A stretch of DNA of 64,000 bases from NCBI GenBank assembly GCA_035772405.1, contig JAYKKM010000339.1, forward strand, positions 1,781,501-1,845,500, written 5' to 3'. The position numbers were made by a program, and so were the translations under genes. The notes beneath the pieces are model-generated. The model was given only the letters and a program-made list of their open reading frames with translations. It was not told the DNA's origin and ran no database searches. The stretch comes from Chrysogorgia sp. JL179-B06. Taxonomy: Eukaryota > Cnidaria > Anthozoa > Scleralcyonacea > Chrysogorgiidae. Of the stretch, positions 10,601 through 19,600 are shown piece by piece. Position 1 is the stretch's first letter, and each line of letters starts with the position of its first letter.

Positions 10601-12315
10601 CACTCCTGCAGCTCTTCGATGTGCTCGTCTTTGCCCGCAGTAGAACTCAGTTCCCACTCGTATTTCCGCTTCATCTCTCGGTTCCATTTCTCTTCGCGTT
10701 GAAAGTTCGCGCGCAATTCCTCGATCAGTTCATCGTCTTCGTCCGCTTTCTCGCGCAAATCTTTCAACTCGTTTTCGTGAGTCTCCAGTACTGCGCGCAA
10801 CGCGTGTAACTGTTCCTCGTGCACCTTCATATCCCTATCTGTGCCCTTTTGTTCTTCTCCTTCGCGTCCACCATCCACAGAATCGTGCGCTTGTGTTGAC
10901 GAGTCGTTTGCCAAACAGTTTTCTCTTGCTTCCGACATCTCACGAACGAGGCTTTCGTTCTGTGTTCGTAGATCTTCGACAAGGTTCGCCTTGTCCCGAA
11001 GCGCTTCGATGGTATCCTGGTGTTCTTGATTCGACTCTTCAAGTTCAAGAAACCGCTCGATAATCTCTTCGTTTATCTTTTTTTCCGTTTGCAGAGCTCC
11101 CTTCATGTAATTCAGTTGCTCCTCGAACGGACTCGCGTCTACTTCTCCTTGGTCCAAATCTCTGAGGTCTAAATCTCGTAGGTTCAAATCTCGTGGGTTC
11201 AAATCTCGTGGGTTCAAATCTCGTGGGTTCAAATCTCCTGGATTTATATCTCCAGAGCTCATACCCACCGGGTTTATATCACCGGTGTTGACATCTAGGC
11301 TATTTGACTCCGGTTGACTTGACACTTCAGCGCTTGATTTCCGCGAGATGATCTCCTCGACTTTCTGGTTTTCTCGACTTCTGACTTTCTCGGAGAAGTG
11401 CTCGAACTTGAGAAGACAACGCGACAGTCTGCCGTCAAGGTCGCCAACCGTCTCCATTTTCTCCTGAAGCTTCGTATCCATGACGACCTGGAACTCGGTC
11501 AACATTGACGTGACGTGTTGAAGCAACTGCCCATCTGCTTGAATTGAGTTGTTGTTGTTGTTTACTTCTATCTGTTGTATCTTCAACTCTTTCTCCAATT
11601 CCTTCACCTTCTTTTCCAGTTCTTTCTTTTCTTTCCTTAATTCTAAGTTTTTTAAAACGCTTTTCGCTCCTTGACTAAGTTCCAAGGATCGTCTGTCCTT
11701 TGCCTCGACTGGTTTTGCCATTTCTTTCAATTGATCCTCGAGTTCCCTGATTTTAATCTCCCGTTCCCGTAACACCTTCTCGTACCACGACAGATCCCTG
11801 CTATCTCCTGTAGCCTCCTGCAGTCTCGCCTCCAGGTCAGCCAAATGATCCTTGCTATCCACCAATGTCCTCTCGTACCACTGTATATCCTCAGCAAACT
11901 TTCGATTCACCCTACTCAAGTTCTCGACCGCCGCGTCTTTATCAGTTATAATCAGTTCCAGCTCCCTCACGGCCTTCTCCCAAAGGCCCCTCTCCCCAAA
12001 CCTCGACGTAGCCTCGCAGACGTTCCTCTCCTCAGTCTTCAACTCGAAGCCATTCACCGCGGTCATAACAGTCCCCCGGCTTGGTTTCACCGGTTGCTTT
12101 CCACGCTGGCCTCTGTTACTCGGGTCGTGGAACTCCACCTTCGGATATCGTCGGTTGTTTTCGACGAACTCCGTACGAGCGACACAGGTGCTTGATGGTG
12201 TCACCATTGCCTGTTGTATGGTGACTTTTTTTATACCACTCTCCGGAAGACTATTGGCTCTCCTTCGCGAATGATCGTTCTCTTCACAGCTATCCATGCG
12301 AACGAAAGACGCCAC
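7672..12315 (-). CDS. Giant intronless coiled-coil protein with C-terminal membrane hairpin (1547 aa)
   Basis: A single open frame of 1547 codons. After a basic, Ser-rich N-terminus (about 1-100), almost the whole protein is heptad-rich Glu/Lys/Leu coiled coil. Three in-frame repeats stand out: NPRDL-type pentapeptides (plus-strand 11150-11260), eight or so 14-residue units of the type TREELHASNDLLEK (9300-9660), and a non-coiled run of about a dozen ~10-residue units GTPVIIGDTA (8215-8680). Near the C-terminus two hydrophobic segments (SLVVVLGILFLVFLFG and HLFVIVNSVVSLTTFVLW) form a probable hairpin anchor, followed by ~48 polar residues. A tail-anchored golgin- or giantin-like tether is a reasonable analogy, but that rests on layout only. 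The first ATG (MASFVRMDS) opens the frame. Numerous antisense ORFs inside it are shadows. Confidence 0.8.
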   Translation of the reverse strand: MASFVRMDSCEENDHSRRRANSLPESGIKKVTIQQAMVTPSSTCVARTEFVENNRRYPKVEFHDPSNRGQRGKQPVKPSRGTVMTAVNGFELKTEERNVCEATSRFGERGLWEKAVRELELIITDKDAAVENLSRVNRKFAEDIQWYERTLVDSKDHLADLEARLQEATGDSRDLSWYEKVLREREIKIRELEDQLKEMAKPVEAKDRRSLELSQGAKSVLKNLELRKEKKELEKKVKELEKELKIQQIEVNNNNNSIQADGQLLQHVTSMLTEFQVVMDTKLQEKMETVGDLDGRLSRCLLKFEHFSEKVRSRENQKVEEIISRKSSAEVSSQPESNSLDVNTGDINPVGMSSGDINPGDLNPRDLNPRDLNPRDLNLRDLDLRDLDQGEVDASPFEEQLNYMKGALQTEKKINEEIIERFLELEESNQEHQDTIEALRDKANLVEDLRTQNESLVREMSEARENCLANDSSTQAHDSVDGGREGEEQKGTDRDMKVHEEQLHALRAVLETHENELKDLREKADEDDELIEELRANFQREEKWNREMKRKYEWELSSTAGKDEHIEELQECLWTREKMLEQLQEQLEFEDKRCEELLEKLVASQKEAQEFEEITDSFQKKLQEKEKSIKEFCEQNDHDAVAIGTLTSENKQLRNDVESAKKAQEDLEEEMERMSGSLETVEQTKEEFLTRRERDIEELSAQLKEEEITSKEKDEMIKNLRETIVAISGDVEEMEFKMEETRATLEEELRSGKENVGKRDRELSEASERYKELQEVCNSFRERISQKDDQIWEREADIARQREDIEMGEKQIEELRGMCGDATRLNDKPALVYTQEEMNEADQFLEQEKEMSEKRRTQIELLENEVENSKNGFLEVTRKFGEVQTTREELHASNDLLDKTREELHAGNDLLENTREELHASNDSLEKTREELRVRDNLLENTRAELHERTDLLEKRREELQERTDSLKKTREELHANNDLSKKTREELRARNDLLEKTREESNARNVEVLKQNDNLISKENELESYREKLVWFQSKVSEVDEEKAALKVTVDEGKKKEMLVNEKVRELSHANEKLKGEMMKVREEVKRGECVNGEFREELEKVTGRCLKNEEELRVANVSNVNLKYSLNEHMSQSREQNFNLRNYEKELDALRKHIHEMDVLVSGCRSALEEAVVKESGYQSSKTESIENSDTDENCSLPSNDCELEGSTMDTVGTPVITRETAGTHVIIGDTAGTYVIIGDTAGTPVIIGDTVGTPMITRDTEGTPVIIGETHVIIGDTEGTPVTTRDTAGTHVIIGDTTGSHMITGNTKGTPKTTEYIVATPITTRETAGTPVTTKDTAGTHVIIGDTAGSPMITEDTKGTPITTQSLVNSKNANEARDNVDVAKQPTLQHSTMTPPFTSRFHSNIGNGDVAHLKTEIPETMDSPTNSEASNSSSYKESLHMTYKNFIKNRSLVVVLGILFLVFLFGCMDNSIVSRKHLFVIVNSVVSLTTFVLWRYEVHRSRNVSKRFQEKNVVKFQENHRDHFSETISECQHREEGMKIMIFI

Positions 12316-12428
12316 TTCGGACTTTCTCTAGAATTCAACTAAAAATGTAAAAGACAGAGTTAGTATTATGAAAGAAAGCTGCTAAGTTCTCAAAAGAACT
12401 GGATATAATATTAAAAATAGAAATGACA

Positions 12429-12931
12429 GAGGGATACTCCAGCCAAAATACAAATGTAGTTCATATGAAAGATCTTACTGACTTTAGTTTATTTCCAAAG
12501 TTTCAGCATTCCTATCAATTTAGTTAAGAAGATATGGCTAGTTGAAGAGTTTATCCAATTTCGACGCCATATTTGTTTCTCAATTATGACGTCACTGAGT
12601 GATTCTATCTCGTATTATGCCTAAGAAGCTCCTCTACTTTCCTGCATGAGGAACTGAACAGTTTATTTCGACTAATTTTCATCCAAAGAGCATTCACAAC
12701 AGCTATCACTATGCGATCGCCATCAAAATAACTCCACTGCCGATAAAGAATCATTCAATGACGTCATATTTTCAAAACCAATATGGCGTCAAAATCTTCA
12801 AATTTTCAACTTCAACTAGCCATATCTTCGTAACTAAATTGATAGGAATGCTGAAACTTTAGAAATAAACTAAAGTCAGTAAGATCTTTCATATGAACTA
12901 CATTTGTATTTTGACTGCAGTATCTCTTTAA
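12429..12931. mobile_element. TTAA-type MITE, family A copy 1
   Basis: The left end GGGATACTCCAGCC..AAATACAAATG is inverted at the right end (CATTTGTATTTTGACTGCAG, then TATCTCTTTAA). Arms carry GAAAGATCTTACTGACTTTA and GCCATATCTTC. TTAA remains only at the right (12928-12931); the left target site has decayed. The full copy at 37205-37728 defines the family. Confidence 0.8.
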
Positions 12932-12934
12932 TAT

Positions 12935-13500
12935 AAGCGATACATGGACGATCGTCAAGCCCATCCTCAGAAAAATTATTCTGAGTCCAGGGCGCTTATA
13001 TATAAACTCGAGGTGCAAACTCGTAACCAGTCCCCGCATCACACATCGATCAGCTCGCCCATTGCCGTTTCACTGCCCTATATATAAGCGCCCTGCTTTT
13101 GATTGCCTGTGAGACGCTCTAACCATTGAGCTACCAAGAATCAGATGGAGAGTGAAGGTTACAATGATGTACTGGTTCGATTGATATATGTATTGCCTAT
13201 GCGGCAGTCACTATATATCAGTAATGCTTGGATGTGTTAATATACACAATGTTGTAGTGAATGTGGGAGAGCTTGGAGTAGACAGACGATACATGGACGA
13301 TCGTCAAGCTCATATCCTCAGAAAAATGATTCTGAATCCCGGACAGGAATCGAACCTGTAACCTTCTGATTTCCGGTGAGACGCTCTAACCATTGAGCTA
13401 ACGAGACTCAGATGGAGAGCGAAGGTTACATTGATGTACTGCCTATGTTGGCAGTCACTATATATCATTAATGTATATATTACAGCAGTGTATATATTAA
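12935..13500 (-). repeat. Composite tRNA-derived SINE, family 1 (second locus)
   Basis: Antisense tRNA-like heads sit at about 13085-13145 and 13340-13415. On the minus strand the second pairs as a cloverleaf: acceptor 6/7, D stem 4/4 (GCTC/GAGC), anticodon stem 4/5, T stem 5/5 (ACAGG/CCTGT), with GGA in the anticodon position. The interval 13150-13345 matches 205-390 almost base for base. A Ser tRNA should have a long variable arm, which is absent, so this is a SINE head rather than a gene. Confidence 0.7.
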
Positions 13501-13999
13501 CACACCCAGGTTTTTTGGCGTTCGACGAAGGGGTGAGAACGACATCAAAATGGCGTCGTATCGAGATTGTTTTTGGGTGAAAGCCCTGAAACCGGAAATT
13601 GCCTTTCGGCCTCCTTGCATACGTAGACCACTCGCGATTGATGGACTGGTAACTAATCGAGGGCTCGTGTATATGCACGATAAAACACCTCAAATTCATG
13701 GCAAGTACGACATTTTTGAGGACAAAATTCTCCTGCCCGCTGTCTTTCAGCTTATTTTTTAAGTTAAAAAGTACAATGGATTTACAAATTTCAATAATAG
13801 TATAGTAAAGTATATAATATCATAATGATATGAAAAATTAATTGAAAAGATATGAAATATAGTAAAAGATATATAGATATATATACAAGATTAAAAGGAA
13901 AACCGAAAACAATTTGCATGCACGTGAAGAAAAGATCGTTTATGTCTTTCTGTTCCTGAAAATATGGAGGTCCGTCCGTTACCATTACTCATTCTTTTA
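13501..13999. other. Intergenic, no gene recognised
   Basis: The only plus ORF (13550-13762, starting ATGGCGTCG) shows no domain, and half of it is mirrored on the other strand. From 13790 the sequence is TATA-rich. Confidence 0.4.
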
Positions 14000-14459
14000 T
14001 TTTTCATTGTCTTATTTGGAAGAACTTTTAAAATGATAAAGTAACTTCTTATGAAGATTTTCACTTCTTCGCTTTCTTTTTGAGATATATCAGTTTGTTT
14101 GATATGCAAATATCTGGAATTACGTCAACATGCATAATGACTCATTGGAGAAATGTGTATATCTCTTTCATTCTCGAACGAAATCCTTTAAAATCAAGAA
14201 GTTTGGTGTTGTGGGAGAAACACGCACATGTGTTATTCACACTTTAGTGTTTTTATTTTATGAACGCAAAGATATATAACATTCTCTGATAACTCATTAT
14301 GCATGTGTGACGTAAATTCCAGACATTTGCATATCAAACAAACTGATATATCTCAAAAAGAAAGCGAAGAAACGAAAATCTTAAAAAGAAGTTACTTTAT
14401 CATTTTAAAAGTTCTGCCAAATAAGACAATAAACAATTTTGAGGTTAGGGGCACTTTAA
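14000..14459. mobile_element. TTAA-type foldback MITE, family D copy 2
   Basis: Inverted arms 14010-14125 and 14300-14435 share GTTACTTTATCATTTTAAAA and TTTGATATGCAAAT with copy 1. The right end GAGGTTAGGGGCACTTTAA carries TTAA (14456-14459). A matching left terminus is not visible. Confidence 0.7.
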
Positions 14460-14659
14460 GTTATATGGATGGTTGTTTGGCGCAGGAAGTAAACTTCGCC
14501 AAGGATGGCTTAGAACATTTACCATCCTAAATTCGGAAACTTCTGGACTTTATCCGTTCGTTCCATTTAAGATTGTTCTGGAACCATACTCCAAAAACGA
14601 TTAATAAGGTATATTAAATATGACTTGCAGCTTGGTTATATTAATATGGTAAATTGTTT

Positions 14660-16060
14660 GCTACTCTAAATTTGAACTTTGATCCTGTGATGGTTAATGG
14701 GAAAAATCTACCCGTTGTCAAAAATGCCAAGATATTAGGCCTCGTTATTTCAAGTACCCTTCAATGGAATGAGCATATTTGATACTTCGAGAGGATGACT
14801 ATGCGCGACTCCAGAGCTACATGGAGACGATCCTAGAGGTATTCGAAGAGTACGGCCTCATAATTGCAGTGGATAAGACCAAGCTGTTGGTCTGGGGCGA
14901 CGACACCAAGTACGACTTCAGGATCGGTGACGAGCCCATCGAGCGAGTCGATCACTTCCGCTACCTGGGGCACAACATCCACACCCACAACCGACGTCCA
15001 AATCGGTGCCGCCTACAACAAACACAAACACGTCCTTCAAGACCAACGTGTGAGCCTTCGAGCCCGCATGATCCTGCTGACGTGCCTAGTGCGTTCGCGG
15101 CTTATATATGCGGTGCAAAGTTGGCAACTCTCTGAGGTACAAATCCAGCGGCTCTCTGTTGTCTGGAACCGAATGGTGAGGAACATGGTCCGTGGAGGGT
15201 ATGCAAGGAAGAACCCGGACGACGAATCGGATCATGCGCTGAAAATTTTCAACGAGAAGCTGTTCGAGATTGCTGGGGTGCCTACGATGCGCGAGTTCAT
15301 CAAGCGACAGCAGCTTCAGTACGCTAGCCACGTGACTAGAATGAGAAACGATTCCTGGCAGAAAATAACGATGTTTATAACAAATGAGCGCGGGTCTGGT
15401 GGAGACAGCCTGAGGAGATATGCAAATGACCTTGGTGGAATTGATATAGGTCAAATGCTCAGACTTATGCAGCAGCAAAAGGAGATATGCCAAGAACTGG
15501 AGATGCGATTTGGTAACGCATCGAAAGGTTCAGCCAAAAATCGATAATTCGGTGCGGCAAATTATGATGATGATGATGATATCAACGAAATCATAAAGAA
15601 TGCAAATAAGCGCTTTTACTTTATCGTATTACTAAAGCGTGCAAACGTAAGAGCTAAAGACATTGTGAATTTTTATTGTACAGTTATCAGGCCTATTTTA
15701 GAGTATTGCGCACAGGTTTTCCATCATTCACTCCTGAAGTTCCTGTCTGACGTTCTTGAAGTTGTACAGAAAGCGCGTTAAAAATTATCTCGCCTGCAGA
15801 GTCATATAATCAAATATTAGATCATTTTACTTCCCACACTGTTTCAAAGACGTGAAGAAATGTGCTCCAAACGTTTTAACAATATTATTAATGATTCAAC
15901 ACATAAACTATACCATTTACTACCTCCTAAGGCTATGTACGATCTTAGAAGTAACAGAATGTTTAATATGTTTCAAATAAATACGAATAGATTTCAAAAT
16001 ACATTTATTCCTGCGATGTGCAATAGTTTAGTTTATTTTAATAATTATATATATCTGTAA
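14660..16060 (+). pseudogene. Degenerate LINE reverse-transcriptase C-terminus, split by another LINE
   Basis: The plus strand reads NFDPVMVNGKNLPVVKNAK then ILGLVISSTLQWNEHI (about 14680-14780). It stops at an inserted fragment and resumes at 15580 with NEIIKNANKRFYFIVLLKRA, then VIRPILEYCAQVFHHSLL and a final part ending near 16060. The order matches the thumb/C-terminal part of jockey/CR1-like RTs (LGVxISxxLxWNxHI ... R.xLEYCAxVW). Stops near 15780-15810 show it is dead. Confidence 0.7.
14779..15580 (+). pseudogene. Second LINE fragment nested inside the first
   Basis: The fragment starts with YGLIIAVDKTKLLVWGDDTK and VDHFRYLGHNIHTH. It shifts +1 near 14985-15000, then continues IGAAYNKHKHVLQDQRVSL, MILLTCLVRSRLIYAVQSW and FIKRQQLQYASHVTRMRND to a stop at 15545. 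This is the RT C-terminus of a different non-LTR lineage (YLGxxI ... LIYxxxSW ... RLxWxGHVxR pattern). It ends in ATGATGATGATGAT, the type of tail also seen at 43331. It interrupts the outer LINE between WNEHI and NEIIKNA. Confidence 0.75.
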
Positions 16061-16159
16061 ATATTGTAAATGTAAATATCATATTTAATTAGTTAATATT
16101 TTAAATCTGGAGATCACGCAATTCAGCTATTTGACTGCGATGTGAATTTTTAATTAAAT

Positions 16160-16880
16160 TATCTATCTCAAGCTTTTAACGCAAACTCGGAAAATGTTTC
16201 TGAGCCCCAGACGGGAATCGAACCCGCAACCTTCATGATCTCCGGTTAGACGCTCTAACCATTGAGCTACCAGAACTCAGATGACAGAACGAAGGCTACG
16301 TTGTGTACTAGTTCGTACATGCGACATACGTACTAATTCAGCAGTCTCGATACGTCTGAATATCTTATCAGAAACCCGCAACCTTCATGATCTCTAGTTA
16401 GATGCTCTAACCATTGAGCTACCACAACTCAGATGGTAGAACGAAGGCTACGTTGTGTACTAGTTCGTACATGCGACATACGTACTACTAATTCAGCAGT
16501 CTTGATATGTCTGTATATCTTATCAGAAACCCACAACCTTCATGATCTCCTGTTAGACGCTCTAACCATTGAGCTACCAGAACTCAGATGGAAGAACAAA
16601 GGCTACGTTGCGTACTAGTTCATACGTGCGACATACGTACTACTAATTCAGCAGTCTCAATATATCTATATCTTATCAGAATATATTAAATATGACTAGT
16701 TAATAATTAGCAGTACGTATGTCGCACGTATACGAACTACTACACAACGTAGCCTTCGTTCTACCATCTGAGTTCTGGTAGCTCAATGGTTAGAGCGTGT
16801 AACTGGAGATCATGAAGGTTGCGGGTTTGATTCCCGTCTGGGGCTCAGAAACATTTTCTGAGTTTGCGTTAAAAGCTTGA
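16160..16880. repeat. tRNA-derived SINE family 2, tandem antisense copies plus one inverted copy
   Basis: Antisense heads occur at 16198-16275, 16372-16440 and 16525-16590, and one sense copy at 16765-16855. The sense head reads GGTAGCTCAATGGTTAGAGC, then a B-box GGTTGCGGGTTTGATTCCCG. With wobble pairs the consensus acceptor stem pairs 7/7 (GTTCTGG with CTGGGGC), but the anticodon arm has an extra base. The outer flanks (AAGCTTTTAACGCAAACTC at 16170 and its complement near 16875) are inverted too, so the whole locus is a large imperfect palindrome. Confidence 0.75.
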
Positions 16881-16983
16881 GTAGCAAATAATTTACCAGG
16901 TTAATAAGGTTTTTATTTTGACTCTTAAATTATCCAGTATAGCTATTTTTACACATAGTTATTTTTAGAACGTGCAAATCTAT

Positions 16984-18250
16984 TTAGATAGATAGATAGA
17001 AACTTTATTTATACACGCTGGCCCCGTCAACCGAAGCTGATTTCCACGAGGGGCGTGTGCAAAAATATAAAAATGTTACATGAAGAATGATATTAAGGTA
17101 GCAAGATCCCTCTGAATACATTTTTAATACCATACAATATAACAATTAACCCTTACAACCATTTGATAGAACATATGACAAATAATATTTCCACACAAAA
17201 AGTTTGCATAAATTATGCTAATTAGCTGACGAAATGGCCGCCGATTGGTCAAAATCGGGATATACTTCAAACAAATTTGCCATTTTCCAAACACTATTTC
17301 TCCCTCATTTTCCCATATATTTCAATAAAATTTTCACCACAGCCTCCTAACAGGAATATCTAGGGAATGGTGGTAGGAATTTTGAATCTGATTCATACTT
17401 GTTGAATTATCTGACATAATTAATATAATTTAGGTGGTGGAAATTGAAAAAAAAAGAAAAAAGCATGTCAGAAAATAGCTGAAAGTTTATATTGAAAATG
17501 CTACCACCAGAATATGCCTTAGTATATAAGCTATAAACTCAGAAACTTTCACGACCTTATAAACTGCCTGAGAAATCGTGTTTGAAGTATATCCCGATTT
17601 TGACCAATCGGCGGCCATTTCGTCAGCTAATTAGCATAATTTATGCAAACTTTTTGTGTGGAAATATTATTTGTCATATGTTCTATCAAATGGTTGTAAG
17701 GATTAATTGTTATATTGTATGGTATTAAAAATGTATTCAGAGGGATCTTGCTACCTTAAGAGCTATTTACAGTAGAATATTTAATCACGCGGTAGAATAT
17801 AATAATATATGAGGTAGAATATTAAATTATTTACATGATAAGAACGTTATTAGAATCTTAGTTTACAGGCACGTCAAGTTATTTATCACTCTATGTCAAT
17901 GCGCAGTGATTTTATTTCGAAAGGAAGAAAGAGTTTTGCTTTCCCTAATTTCCTTTGGAATAGAATTCCAAAGGTTGGCTCCGTCATACATGAAACTATT
18001 TTTCATATTGTTAGTACGCAGTTTTGGTAAACTAAGACCACTTGAAATGTCCCGAAGGTTGTAATTTGTTTTCTCACTTTTGTATGAAAAAAGATTAGTA
18101 AGTGATTTGGGACCCATTTTATTTAATACTTTATACATCATTTTTGCCTTAGCTTTCTTCCTTTCTGTTTTGAGTGGCTCCCAGCCCAATGTCTCATGTT
18201 CAAGATAATTCTAGCAGCTCTATTTTGCAGTTTTTTCTATTTAATAATTA
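16984..18250 (-). pseudogene. LINE 3' end with (ATCT)n tail, interrupted by a MITE
   Basis: On the minus strand LQNRAARIIL leads by a frameshift into MYKVLNKMGPKSLTNLFSYK, then LSLPKLRTNNMKNSFMYDGA and NLWNSIPKEIRESKTLSSF (stop at 17896). This is the conserved C-terminus of jockey/CR1-like RTs. The 3' UTR continues to GCGTGTATAAATAAAG and a (TCTA)n tail at 16984-17002. A TTAA-type MITE (17093-17759) sits in the 3' UTR. Confidence 0.8.
17093..17759. mobile_element. TTAA-type MITE with very long terminal inverted repeats
   Basis: TTAAGGTAGCAAGATCCCTC at the left is mirrored exactly at the right. The arms stay nearly identical for about 190 bp (to ATCGGGATATACTTCAAAC) around a ~280-bp centre. 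TTAA lies at 17093-17096 and 17756-17759. The near-identity of the arms suggests recent activity. No ORF. Confidence 0.9.
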
Positions 18251-18252
18251 GT

Positions 18253-19167
18253 CTAACTTAACAAGCTCATTAATGGACAACAACATCCCCCCATCAGCAC
18301 AACCATCCATATCAAAGCCCCTATGATCATCACCTTATCTATAATATCGGCGAAAAAGCCGCCTGTAACACCGGGTAGTTTATAGTACCGGTACTTGAGG
18401 AGCGCCATAGCCGGGGCCAAAATGACGATGTTATAAATGCCGGCGGCAATTAGCGAGACCATTGCGCGAATGATAAAAATATCGATGACATCAGTTCTGG
18501 AGAAACGGAACATAAACGTGAGACCCTTCCAGGATGAGGTCAATACGACGGCGAAGAGAAGAAAGCTAAGCTTCGAGCCACTGACGCTAAGCAGCTCATC
18601 AAGGTGGTCGGGTTTGATGCATGTTGGTGAGCGCGTACAAAGATAACAAACCAAACCATTGCTTCCCCTTCGTAGAATATACAGCTCGATAGCGATGCAC
18701 GAGATTGGAATATCATGCAGAAAGCTTGCGGCCAACGAGAAGATAATCTTGCCTGTAACAACGCGCGGCATTTTCTCCATGATAAAGTCTATGTTTACTA
18801 ACGACAAGATAACAGCCACGAACCACATACAGAAGTGAAGGAAGAATATCAGACCTGCTACGGCCAGAAAGAACATGTAGATTTTCAAGACGAGATCGTA
18901 GAGTTGGTAAAGTTCGTGGAGTTTCTCCATGTCCCATTCTGTTGTAGTACAATAGCCGACGGCTTTCGGTGGCCGGTATGGGTTTGTTTCATTGGTGTTG
19001 TTTTTGTAGTTTATAATATCCCCGTAGTCACTGTACGCTTTCAGTGCTTCCAAGTAGATCCCTAAGCCGGCCCCAATGTCCATTCCTTGTAAGAAAATGA
19101 AGAAAATCATCTCCCATACGAGTCCTTTGCGGAGTTCGGGCTCGGAGACAGCTTGAGGCTTTCCCAT
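18253..19167 (-). CDS. Intronless multi-pass membrane protein (304 aa), family unknown
   Basis: A 304-codon uninterrupted ORF with hydrophobic segments at about 17-40, 92-125, 137-163, 198-221, 229-258 and 275-303, suggesting six membrane passes. The loop after the first segment carries two possible N-glycosylation sequons (NNT, NET at about 56-62) and a Cys. The loop at 166-190 has three clustered Cys residues (CYLCTRSPTC). The third segment contains a polar, conserved-looking string, LHDIPISCIAIELY. The C-terminus is Gly/Cys-rich (MGGCCCPLMSLLS). The start MGKPQAVSEP is the first Met in frame. I cannot name a family. GC content is higher than the flanks, and the stop is only a few bases from the LINE remnant at 18250. 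Confidence 0.75.
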   Translation of the reverse strand: MGKPQAVSEPELRKGLVWEMIFFIFLQGMDIGAGLGIYLEALKAYSDYGDIINYKNNTNETNPYRPPKAVGYCTTTEWDMEKLHELYQLYDLVLKIYMFFLAVAGLIFFLHFCMWFVAVILSLVNIDFIMEKMPRVVTGKIIFSLAASFLHDIPISCIAIELYILRRGSNGLVCYLCTRSPTCIKPDHLDELLSVSGSKLSFLLFAVVLTSSWKGLTFMFRFSRTDVIDIFIIRAMVSLIAAGIYNIVILAPAMALLKYRYYKLPGVTGGFFADIIDKVMIIGALIWMVVLMGGCCCPLMSLLS

Positions 19168-19454
19168 GATGATGGCTTGTCCCTGTTCAACGAAAGCTTT
19201 TCGGTGTCTTCTGTTTTGGTAGTTTCGTTTGGAGCTGTTGTTATGTTGGAAAGTGGTTGCTTTGCAGGTGGTTGATGGCTATACGCACAAGTATTTCGAC
19301 AGCTGGCGATACCTGCCTTGTATCTTATTATTTAGCATTCATAATAGTAATAGTTTAATTCTAATTTGCATGCTCAATTACATGGTTGCATGTCATATAT
19401 CAATATTCAATATAGATATATGCCGAAAATATATTAATAAAAACTGAGTGTTAA

Positions 19455-19600
19455 AATTCTAATATAAGTGTATTTATACGTATATTCATGGAGGACGTTT
19501 CGGGATGTGTCGATTATCCATCTGACCTGAAGAAGGACACATCGTCCGCGAAACGTCGACCATGAATATACATAAGTACTCTTAATTAAGTATTTTTCAA
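19455..19600. repeat. Palindromic element carrying a hammerhead-like core
   Basis: ACGTATATTCATGG..GACGTTTCGGGATGTGTC is mirrored by GACACATCGTCCGCGAAACG, then GTCGACCATGAATATACATA. The right arm contains CTGAAGAAGGACACATCGTC, then CGCGAAAC, resembling CUGANGA-stem II-GAAAC with two extra bases. A better copy lies at 44660-44797. Confidence 0.6.

Noticed and set aside
13340..13415. Functional tRNA-Ser gene
   Set aside because: No long variable arm, mismatches in acceptor and anticodon stems, and several dispersed copies with a common body.
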